Source of the DNA: Roseimaritima sp.
GTDB lineage: Bacteria > Planctomycetota > Planctomycetia > Pirellulales > Pirellulaceae
Direction: 5' to 3'
Assembly (NCBI GenBank): GCA_007124075.1
Contig: SLFV01000276.1
Location: 1-8,208, forward strand
DNA: 8,208 nucleotides
The notes beneath the pieces are model-generated. The model saw nothing but the letters and a program-made list of their open reading frames with translations. It was not told the origin of the DNA and ran no database searches. Below are positions 1 through 5,517 of the stretch, piece by piece (position 1 is the first letter of the stretch; the number at the start of each line of letters is the position of its first letter). The translations under genes and the position numbers were made by a program.

Positions 1-60
1 AAATCCCCAGTTCCATTGAAGATTATCCGAAAAAAGCTGTTCGTTTTTTGAAGTGCCGCG

Positions 61-429
61 ATGCCCACAGTGAATCAATTGGTCCGCAAATCTCGCAAGA
101 AGAAGCGGAAATTCAGTAAATCGCCCGTGTTGGAGAAATGTCCACAGAAGCAGGGGGTCTGCTTGCAAGTGCGGACGATGACTCCCAAGAAGCCGAATTC
201 CGCGTTGCGGAAAATCACTCGCGTCCGCTTGAGTAACGGCAAGGAGGTGACGGTTTACATCCCCGGTGAAGGGCACAATCTGCAGGAACACTCGATCGTG
301 TTAGTCCGTGGTGGTCGCGTTCGCGATTTGCCGGGGGTCCGCTACCAGGTCGTCCGCGGTTCGCGTGATACACTGGGTGTCGACAAACGAAAGCAAGCTC
401 GCAGTCGCTATGGCGCGAAGAAGAGCTAG
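61..429 (+). CDS. rpsL: 30S ribosomal protein S12
   Basis: S12 is the decoding-centre protein of the small ribosomal subunit. The 122-residue product is close to the usual ~124 and aligns without gaps with E. coli S12 as I remember it: N-terminal [21 protein letters not shown] at 41-51, [11 protein letters not shown] at 68-78, [13 protein letters not shown] at 83-95, and a C-terminal [11 protein letters not shown]. Asp89, the residue methylthiolated by RimO in many bacteria, is present. Lys43 is conserved, but residue 88 (codon 322-324) is Arg instead of the usual Lys. Residues 9-20 are unusually basic (eight Lys/Arg). ATG at 61 is the family start; no Shine-Dalgarno is visible before it. rpsG follows after 175 nt, as in a str operon. 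The 60 bases upstream show no convincing promoter, so the true promoter may lie outside the window. Confidence 0.98.
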   Translation: MPTVNQLVRKSRKKKRKFSKSPVLEKCPQKQGVCLQVRTMTPKKPNSALRKITRVRLSNGKEVTVYIPGEGHNLQEHSIVLVRGGRVRDLPGVRYQVVRGSRDTLGVDKRKQARSRYGAKKS

Positions 430-444
430 GCAGGTATACCTGCC
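429..444. repeat. Perfect 16-bp palindrome at the rpsL stop codon
   Basis: GGCAGGTATACCTGCC is its own reverse complement and shares its first base with the rpsL TAG stop. In RNA it could form a six-pair GGCAGG/CCTGCC stem with a UAUA loop. No T-tract follows, so it is not a classic terminator. It could be an mRNA-processing or stabilising hairpin, an r-protein binding element, or a dimeric protein site. Confidence 0.6.
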
Positions 445-472
445 CCACCGCGAAGCCCTCCGCTACCGGTGG
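445..472 (+). repeat. Inverted repeat in the rpsL-rpsG spacer
   Basis: CCACCG at 445-450 and CGGTGG at 467-472 are perfect inverted copies around a 16-nt loop, starting one base after the preceding palindrome. A second short inverted repeat, GCTGAC/GTCAGC with a 6-nt loop, lies at 526-543. The spacer shows no gene and no strong promoter; TAGAAT at 579-584 resembles a -10 box but has no partner -35. Confidence 0.35.
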
Positions 473-604
473 ACGGTTGATCCCTGTTTTCTTTTGAAAG
501 CTACCACTCCTTTACATTAACCGCCGCTGACCGCGTCGTCAGCAGTCATTTCCAAATAACGAACCATCCTCAAGCACCTAGAATAAAGTTTTTCGAGATA
601 CGCC

Positions 605-1075
605 ATGGGACGCATCACCGCCAGTCGTTCGCACTTCAAACCAGATCCAAGGCACAAATCTCCGTTGGCCGGCAAGTTTATCAACTGCTTGATGCTTGAT
701 GGCAAAAAGACGGTCGCTCAATCGGTTTTCTACGACGCTTTGGAGGAAATTGGCCGCCGGATGCCTGATGCAAATCCGATCGAGTTGTTTGAGGAGGCGG
801 TCGAGAATGTCAAGCCGTACGTCGAGGTCCGCAGTAAGCGTGTGGGGGGTGCAAGCTATCAGGTTCCGATGCAAGTGAATCGCAACCGGCAGCAGAGTTT
901 AGCGATTCGCTGGATTTTGGCTGCGATTCGTGACAAAAAGGGGCGTCCGACCCATTTGAAGTTGGCCGATGAACTGATTTCCGCATACAAGAAGGAAGGG
1001 GTCGCGTACACCAAGCGAGAGAATACGCACCGGATGGCCGATGCGAATAAAGCTTTCGCTCACTTTGCCTGGTAA
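605..1075 (+). CDS. rpsG: 30S ribosomal protein S7
   Basis: S7 initiates assembly of the 30S head by binding 16S rRNA and lies near the mRNA exit channel and E site. The 156-residue product has the normal length and the family landmarks: [19 protein letters not shown] near 29-47, [23 protein letters not shown] at about 66-88, a [10 protein letters not shown] segment near 102-111, and the C-terminal [16 protein letters not shown]. The start [10 protein letters not shown] matches planctomycete S7 as I recall it and fits the aligned N-terminus. No Shine-Dalgarno is evident before ATG 605. It is the second gene of the rpsL-rpsG pair and is followed by a strong terminator rather than by fusA. Confidence 0.98.
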   Translation: MGRITASRSHFKPDPRHKSPLAGKFINCLMLDGKKTVAQSVFYDALEEIGRRMPDANPIELFEEAVENVKPYVEVRSKRVGGASYQVPMQVNRNRQQSLAIRWILAAIRDKKGRPTHLKLADELISAYKKEGVAYTKRENTHRMADANKAFAHFAW

Positions 1076-1112
1076 TCTACAACCTTTCTTCCGCCGATGG
1101 TTTAATCTAGAG

Positions 1113-1147
1113 CCGATGTGCCTGTTGTGGCACATTGGTTTTTTTTT
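1113..1147 (+). terminator. Rho-independent terminator after rpsG
   Basis: A 10-bp stem (1113-1122 with 1129-1138, one G-T wobble) closes a 6-nt TGTTGT loop and runs straight into nine T residues (1139-1147). This is a textbook intrinsic terminator 37 nt after the rpsG stop. It argues that the rpsL-rpsG transcript ends here. It also argues against starting the next gene at the in-frame ATG at 1041, since the gene would then overlap rpsG and span the terminator. Confidence 0.9.
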
Positions 1148-1169
1148 GCTCGCCAAGGGCTGGTTACTG

Positions 1170-2084
1170 ATGCAACGCCGACAATTCATTCGCCAGGCCA
1201 GTTGTGCCGCTGGCGCTATTGCCACGGGGGTTGGCAACGCTCAATCGCTGCAGGCATCCAGCCCCTATCGTCCACGATTTGTGGTGGCATCGTGCATGTA
1301 TGGGTACGAGAAACTGCCGCCGATCGTGGCAGCGGTGCCAAAGACGGGAGCTGCCGCAATTGATCTGTGGCCTAAAGTCCATGGGGATCAACGCGAGCAA
1401 TTGGATGAGATGGGGGAAGAGGCTTTCATGCAACTGCTGGCCCAGCATCACATAACCCTGGGCTGCATCACCCAATATCGGCTGGGTCCATTCGGTTTGC
1501 AGGATGAAATGCGACTGGCTAGCCGTCTGAACTGCAAGCTGATCGTGACTGGTGGGGCAGGCCCGAAGAACGTGGAGGGCGACGAACAAAAACGGGCGAT
1601 TAAGGCGTTCCTGCGGCAAATGCAGCCCCATCTTCGCGTGGCCGAGGAACTGGGAGTGCAGATCGCCATCGAGAATCACCGAAACAACGTGATTGATTCC
1701 GCCGATGCGTTGCGGTGGTTGCTGGAATGGGAGCAATCCCCAGCGTTGACGGTTGCCCTGGCACCGGCACATTTGCCCCAGGATTCGGAATGGTTAGCCA
1801 AGCTGATTCGTGAATTCGGGCCGCGGCTTGCTATGTTTTATGCTTGGCAATTTGGCAACGGATTCATGCAACCGATGCCGCGGGAGCAAGAATTACTACA
1901 AATGCCCGGTCGGGGGCCACTGGATTTCGGGCCGATGATGCGAGCGTTGCGCGAAATCCAGTTTTCTGGATGGGTAGAGGTCATGATGCACCCGACGCCG
2001 CGCGGGGTTCCGATCATGGACACAACCGCCGAAGTGACTACGGAAATTGGCCGCGCCCACCGGCATCTGCTCGATTTGCTTTAG
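1170..2084 (+). CDS. Tat-exported TIM-barrel protein (sugar phosphate isomerase/epimerase-like)
   Basis: The 304-residue product belongs to the xylose isomerase-like TIM-barrel superfamily (AP endonuclease family 2 fold), a family greatly expanded in planctomycetes. Residues 1-30 form a probable Tat signal: MQRRQFIRQA with a twin arginine, then a mildly hydrophobic Ala/Gly-rich stretch, suggesting export. Barrel landmarks include LGVQIAIENH at 161-170, with Glu168 as the expected metal ligand, and GWVEVMMHP at 267-275, with Glu270 near the end of the barrel. In the strand that often reads D-x-x-H, this protein has LAPAHL (197-202), so the acidic ligand is Ala while His201 remains. The substrate cannot be inferred. 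ATG 1170 is chosen because it gives the twin-arginine signal, has AAGGG 10 nt upstream, and lies after the terminator. The start is only 22 nt past the T-tract, so its promoter placement is unusual. It converges on the lipoprotein gene. Confidence 0.85.
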   Translation: MQRRQFIRQASCAAGAIATGVGNAQSLQASSPYRPRFVVASCMYGYEKLPPIVAAVPKTGAAAIDLWPKVHGDQREQLDEMGEEAFMQLLAQHHITLGCITQYRLGPFGLQDEMRLASRLNCKLIVTGGAGPKNVEGDEQKRAIKAFLRQMQPHLRVAEELGVQIAIENHRNNVIDSADALRWLLEWEQSPALTVALAPAHLPQDSEWLAKLIREFGPRLAMFYAWQFGNGFMQPMPREQELLQMPGRGPLDFGPMMRALREIQFSGWVEVMMHPTPRGVPIMDTTAEVTTEIGRAHRHLLDLL

Positions 2085-2283
2085 GGGTGCGGCAAATCTA
2101 GCTTGCCAACCTCGGCTTCCTGCCAGGCGAGCGGGCAGGGGAGTATTATCTTCTGCTCCTGAAACCTGGATGAACAGGACAGCGTTGGACACTAACGCGT
2201 TGGGCGCCCAGCCCCGAATCCCGCGTCTCTGATCCCGGCGACGTCTTCTTCATTTTGAAGTCGAAAGCCTGAAGTGTAGTTCC

Positions 2284-2302
2284 AAAACCAAAGTAGCTTT
2301 AG
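2284..2302 (-). terminator. Possible weak terminator of the lipoprotein gene
   Basis: Read on the minus strand, CTAAAG-CTA-CTTTGG forms a six-pair hairpin (one G-T wobble, 3-nt loop) overlapping the TAA stop, followed by four T residues. The stem is AT-rich and the T-run short, so efficiency would be low. The rest of the convergent spacer (2085-2283) holds only short inverted repeats: GGCAA/TTGCC at 2091-2107, CCTGCC/GGCAGG at 2119-2139, and CTTCA/TGAAG at 2248-2260. Confidence 0.3.
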
Positions 2303-2778
2303 GGCTGAGACGGCACTTGATCGGCGGGATAGACCCAGAGTTCTTGCTGCTCGGGGTTAAATTGATAAACCATCCCGTCGGGTAGTTCAGGCAGACTCAG
2401 CCGGTTGGGCTCGAGGATCTGCTTGACGAATTCGTCGTGGTTGCTGGGACTGCGGCCATGTTGGGCTTGGTACAATTGCAGGGCTTGTGGGATCTGAATA
2501 TTAAAGATGGCGGCTTGTCGGACTTGAAGTAGTTGCGAGGCGGGGCCGGTGATCATCTTTTGCGCATCGCTGTGCCCCATCAATTTCTGACCTTGCTTGG
2601 CGACTCCCACATCGGCTTGCTGAGCGGCCATCGGCGACCCCGAGGAAGGGTCTTCCGCGACGCCGCTTGCAGGCGGTGTGCAGCCAACTAGGTACGGAAA
2701 AGACCACAAGACCATCAGACTTGTCCAACCGAGGGCTCTTGAACTTAAGTTGCGATGCATCTTTGCAGCAGTCACCAT
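2299..2778 (-). CDS. Small predicted lipoprotein, unknown function
   Basis: The 159-residue product begins with a lipoprotein signal: a basic N-region (MVTAAKMHRNLSSRALGW), a hydrophobic stretch TSLMVLWSFPYLVG, and the lipobox LVGC with Cys33 as the expected lipidated residue. The mature part opens with a Pro/Ser/Ala-rich linker. It then has a compact C-terminal domain of about 75 residues containing ALQLYQAQHGRSPSNHDEF and a terminal YQFNPEQQELWVYPAD. The 'LYQAQHGRSPSNHDEF' part is vaguely like the region after the first helix in type II pseudopilins, but I do not recognise the family. ATG 2778 is chosen over the longer reading at 2973 and the internal ATG at 2760 because GGAGG sits 8 nt upstream. 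The gene is 205 nt downstream of the MurE-like gene on the same strand, so co-transcription is possible but not shown. Confidence 0.75.
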   Translation of the reverse strand: MVTAAKMHRNLSSRALGWTSLMVLWSFPYLVGCTPPASGVAEDPSSGSPMAAQQADVGVAKQGQKLMGHSDAQKMITGPASQLLQVRQAAIFNIQIPQALQLYQAQHGRSPSNHDEFVKQILEPNRLSLPELPDGMVYQFNPEQQELWVYPADQVPSQP

Positions 2779-2869
2779 CTCACCTGCCTCCGTCGGAAAA
2801 GGGAAGTTCATCGTCATGCCGGAATTTCCGTGTGAAACATCGGCTGAATGTGCGCTAGTTACCTCTCGG

Positions 2870-2898
2870 ATGGTATCCGGCTGGCAGCGTGGTGGCAA
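2870..2898 (-). promoter_or_regulatory. Possible sigma70-type promoter for the lipoprotein gene
   Basis: On the minus strand, TTGCCA (2898-2893), a 17-nt spacer and TACCAT (2875-2870) match -35/-10 hexamers at 4/6 each with ideal spacing. It lies about 90 nt before the lipoprotein start. Match quality is modest and chance occurrence is possible. Confidence 0.25.
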
Positions 2899-2983
2899 TC
2901 GTGTACGCGGCCAAAGTAAACCGTCCTCGCTATCTAACCCCATGCAAAAGATATTTTTGTCACGCCGACGCATCAGTACCGGA

Positions 2984-4483
2984 TCATAGCCCAGCCACCG
3001 CAGGAAATTTCAGGATCATATCCTGCGGCAAATCCTCTCCGGGCGCCAGGGCTTCCTGGACCGCGCCACGATCGGCCTCGATCGCGCACCGATGCTGCTG
3101 CGGGCTTTGGTCAGGATAGCCTCCCGCGATCAGAATGATATCGTTGGCAGCGGCGTGCTGGATAGCCCAAGCGATGGCCCGCTGGCGATCGGCTACCAGT
3201 CGCGGTTTGCCTGGCTCCGCGACACCGTCCAGCATTGCATGAGCAGCCTGCAAGAATCGCTTTTTCCCCGCCGTACCCGAGGTATAGATTACGTGATCGG
3301 CGTAACGCTCGGTCGTTTGCCCCAGCCGGGCACGGTCATCATCGCAATTGCACTGCGCAGCGGCTAGGACGCACCATAATTTCCCGCCTTGGCGTTCGCG
3401 CCGCAAACCGCGCAGCACGTCACCTAGGCGTTCGGCATTGTCGGCGTCGTCCAAGACGACAGTTGGTCGATCGTAACCCGCAATCCGATCCAAGCGACCC
3501 GGGATTTGTCGAATTTTGCTAACCGCCGCGATTGCATTGACCAGCGGTTGTTCAGTCATCACCGCAACGGTGATTGCGGCCAGTTGGTTGGAAGTCATGC
3601 CGCTGCCGGTCAGGCTGGTTTCCATCACCGCAGTCGTATCACCCGCCGTCACCATGACGGTTGTTTGCCCGCGAACCTGGTCGAAAATTTTCGCCGAAAC
3701 ATCGGCCGTCTTTCGCAGTCCGTAGGTCACATGGCGAACATCGGCGTCCTTCAGTCGGCGTACCGTTTGGGTACTATCTGCCGATACAACCGCCAGTCCG
3801 CTGGGTCGGAGTGAATCCAGTGCCTGTTCCAAAACCTGTGGCCCAAATTCACCGATTCGCCCTGGATCGCCGGTGACGACCAGCATGTCCAGTTGAATCG
3901 GCACCAAGCAGTGACTGGCAAGCGTTGTCGTATCGATTTCTAGAACCGCGATCGAACAGCCACAATCTCGCGCCGAGGCCAGCCAATCAATGTAATCTTC
4001 GGCACGCTGGGGACGCGCTCTTGGGGTCTCCTGGACGATCCCGTCGCCGGTCCCCAAATCCGTATGGTATGCCGTCCGGTAGCCACCAGCGCGCAGCGCT
4101 GCAGCGATCAGCAGGCTGGTGGAAGTTTTCCCCGCTGGACCTACAACACCGATCGTAAACACCGCTTCGCCTGGACATTCTGCCAGGGCGTGCTGCAAAA
4201 CCGCGGCGGCCGAGGTGGCACATGGGACAATGCATTGCGGCAACGGGCAGGGCAAAAGTTGCTCGCATAACAGGCAACTGGCTCCCCCGGCCAAAGCATC
4301 GGCAATCGCCCGCTCCGGGTCAGGGTGCACGCAATCGATGACCACCATGTCGCCAGGCTGGCAGGTTTCGGCGGAGAAAGCAACCCCTCCGATGGATGGC
4401 TTTGAGTCTCCCATCCACCGCCCCCAGGGTAGCAGTGCCGCAGGTTGAACGATGGCGGAATCGCAAGAATCGCGTCGGATCAT
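2984..4483 (-). CDS. MurE-like Mur ligase homologue with degenerate active site
   Basis: The 499-residue product has the three-part plan of MurE (UDP-MurNAc-tripeptide synthetase). An N-terminal domain has the PGDMVVID / AIADALAGGASCLLCE pattern (about 43-74). A central ATPase domain has a P-loop VVGPAGKTSTS with Lys119, Glu182 in VLEID, and SNQLAA near 298-303. A C-terminal ligase domain starts after GRLDRI (329-334). Several normally invariant positions are altered. The TNLTRDHLD-type loop reads VVTGDPGRIGEFG (about 202-214), the DYAHTPDAL motif reads DDADNAERL (345-353), and the C-terminal K-G-H-E loop reads IAGGYPDQS (452-460). ATP binding may survive, but normal amino-acid ligation looks doubtful, so this is probably a diverged paralogue rather than the essential enzyme. 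ATG 4483 is preferred to the longer reading from 4636 because AGGGAGG lies 6 nt upstream. It is divergent from the HTH-EIIA operon. Confidence 0.8.
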   Translation of the reverse strand: MIRRDSCDSAIVQPAALLPWGRWMGDSKPSIGGVAFSAETCQPGDMVVIDCVHPDPERAIADALAGGASCLLCEQLLPCPLPQCIVPCATSAAAVLQHALAECPGEAVFTIGVVGPAGKTSTSLLIAAALRAGGYRTAYHTDLGTGDGIVQETPRARPQRAEDYIDWLASARDCGCSIAVLEIDTTTLASHCLVPIQLDMLVVTGDPGRIGEFGPQVLEQALDSLRPSGLAVVSADSTQTVRRLKDADVRHVTYGLRKTADVSAKIFDQVRGQTTVMVTAGDTTAVMETSLTGSGMTSNQLAAITVAVMTEQPLVNAIAAVSKIRQIPGRLDRIAGYDRPTVVLDDADNAERLGDVLRGLRRERQGGKLWCVLAAAQCNCDDDRARLGQTTERYADHVIYTSGTAGKKRFLQAAHAMLDGVAEPGKPRLVADRQRAIAWAIQHAAANDIILIAGGYPDQSPQQHRCAIEADRGAVQEALAPGEDLPQDMILKFPAVAGL

Positions 4484-4533
4484 GGTTGGCCTCCCTGCCA
4501 ATGAATCGATGGAACATGCCACTGTTGCTATGA

Positions 4534-4603
4534 TGTTGACACACGAGCGTTCATCCAAAACACTCGCCATTTGAAACATCCAGCGGCCATGCTGTGTTGA
4601 CAC
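4534..4603. repeat. Two direct copies of a 9-mer in the divergent promoter region
   Basis: TGTTGACAC occurs at 4534-4542 and 4595-4603, 61 bp apart, in the DNA between the MurE-like gene and the HTH-EIIA operon. Each contains TTGACA, a perfect -35 consensus on the plus strand, but neither has a good -10 box at 16-18 nt. They may be promoter parts or operator half-sites. Confidence 0.35.
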
Positions 4604-4672
4604 CAGGTATTGTGGCGTTGAGCCGTATCTGGTCAAGACTGAAAAAGTCAGATTGTCGCCTCATGGCTGAAA

Positions 4673-4689
4673 AAAGGGGCTGACCCTTT
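4673..4689. repeat. Palindromic hairpin AAAGGG/CCCTTT
   Basis: AAAGGG (4673-4678), a GCTGA loop, then CCCTTT (4684-4689) form a perfect six-pair stem. It is preceded by a similar shorter motif: CTGAAAAA at 4639-4646 recurs as CTGAAAAAA at 4667-4675, and GACT/AGTC at 4637-4649 is an inverted repeat. It is 120 nt before the GTG start of the HTH-EIIA gene. It may be an operator, the end of an upstream leader, or a remnant of a dispersed REP-like palindrome. Confidence 0.35.
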
Positions 4690-4761
4690 GGAAGGCCTCG
4701 CTAAAACATTGGAAAATCGAGAATGCGGAGAAGGGTAGTTCCTTTTTTGTCAGCAGACAGC

Positions 4762-4800
4762 CAAACAACACGAACAAACAACACGAACAAACAACACGAA
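4762..4800 (+). repeat. Three perfect tandem copies of a 13-bp unit
   Basis: CAAACAACACGAA is repeated exactly three times with no mismatch and no spacer, ending 9 nt before the GTG start at 4810. The unit is A/C-rich with one G, so the transcribed strand would be unstructured. The final GAA runs into GGG to make the AAGGG ribosome-binding site (4799-4803). The array could change copy number by slippage, which would alter promoter-to-RBS spacing without moving the RBS. The remainder of the 326-bp divergent region shows no gene. Confidence 0.9.
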
Positions 4801-4809
4801 GGGTAATTT

Positions 4810-5517
4810 GTGCAAGATTATGATGCCGGACAACTAGCGACGCTCCTGCATGTGACACCCGGTCAAGTGATCAAGATGGCGGAAAAGGGTCGAATTCCGG
4901 GGCGACGTGTCCAAGGGCAATGGCGTTTTTCCGCCGCAGAGGTGCATCATTTTTTGGAGGAGAAGATCGGCGACAGCGATTCCGAGCAACTGCAACGCGT
5001 CGAGCAATTGCTGGATCGCGGCAAAACGGCTCAGGAGCCGATTGCGAGGATTTCCGATCTCTGCGACTCCCAAGCGATCGCGGTACCGCTTGCCAGTCGC
5101 ACACGTGGATCGGTGATTCGAGACATGTGTACTTTGGCGGCCCAGACCGGCCTGCTGTGGGACGCCAATGCGATGGCCGAAGCGGTCAAGCAACGTGAAG
5201 AACTGCATCCCACGGCGTTAGACAACGGAGTCGCATTACTGCACCCGCGTCGTCCACAAACTTCGATTTTGGCAGATTCGCTGATCGCAGTCGGCATTTG
5301 CAGCGCGCCGATTCCGTTTTCGGATCAGGGACACTTGACCGACGTTTTCTTCTTGCTGTGTAGTTATGACGACCGTTCGCATTTGAAGATTCTGGCCCGT
5401 CTAAGCCGGATGTTATCAGGCACCGACATGCTAGCGGAATTGCGCCAAGCGGGGGATGCGGCCGAGGCTTTGCAATGTATCGCTGCGGCCGAAGCAGTGA
5501 TCGAGGAAACCGCATGA
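4810..5517 (+). CDS. Excisionase-like HTH fused to PTS EIIA (PtsN/fructose-type) domain
   Basis: The 235-residue product has two domains. Residues 1-52 are a MerR/excisionase-type helix-turn-helix of the HTH_17 kind: a DAGQLATLLHVTPGQVIKMAEKG helix pair, then the wing GRRVQGQWRFSAAEVHHFLEE. After a linker, residues about 88-235 resemble PTS EIIA type 2, as in PtsN. The helix AMAEAVKQREELHPTAL leads into DNGVALLHPR, where His145 is the expected phospho-acceptor. The usual I-P before that His is L-L. His191 fits the second conserved His. Such a protein is likely a cytosolic regulator whose DNA binding responds to phosphorylation or partner binding; no other PTS component is in the window. GTG 4810 is supported by AAGGG six bases upstream. 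The stop overlaps the next gene as ATGA. It is the first gene of a three-gene coupled operon, and the tandem repeat lies just upstream. Confidence 0.82.
   Translation: MQDYDAGQLATLLHVTPGQVIKMAEKGRIPGRRVQGQWRFSAAEVHHFLEEKIGDSDSEQLQRVEQLLDRGKTAQEPIARISDLCDSQAIAVPLASRTRGSVIRDMCTLAAQTGLLWDANAMAEAVKQREELHPTALDNGVALLHPRRPQTSILADSLIAVGICSAPIPFSDQGHLTDVFFLLCSYDDRSHLKILARLSRMLSGTDMLAELRQAGDAAEALQCIAAAEAVIEETA

Noticed and set aside
1041..1169. In-frame 43-residue N-terminal extension of the TIM-barrel protein
   Set aside because: It overlaps the end of rpsG and spans the rpsG terminator. The twin-arginine signal begins at 1170 and would be buried by the extension.
1164..1772. 202-codon reading frame opposite the TIM-barrel gene
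   Set aside because: It is antisense to a well-supported gene, with no recognisable domain.
2779..2973. In-frame extension of the lipoprotein from ATG 2973
   Set aside because: It would put 65 residues before a clear lipoprotein signal peptide, and the ideal GGAGG site serves ATG 2778.
4484..4636. In-frame extension of the MurE-like protein from ATG 4636
   Set aside because: The extra 51 residues match nothing in MurE, lack a ribosome-binding site and cover the divergent promoter region. AGGGAGG is correctly spaced before ATG 4483.
4762..4800. Tandem repeat as a CRISPR array
   Set aside because: The units are 13 bp with no spacers between them, and no cas genes are present.
5041..5517. EIIA domain as part of a sugar-transporting PTS
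   Set aside because: No EIIB, EIIC, EI or HPr gene is in the window and the protein carries a DNA-binding domain, so a regulatory role is more likely.
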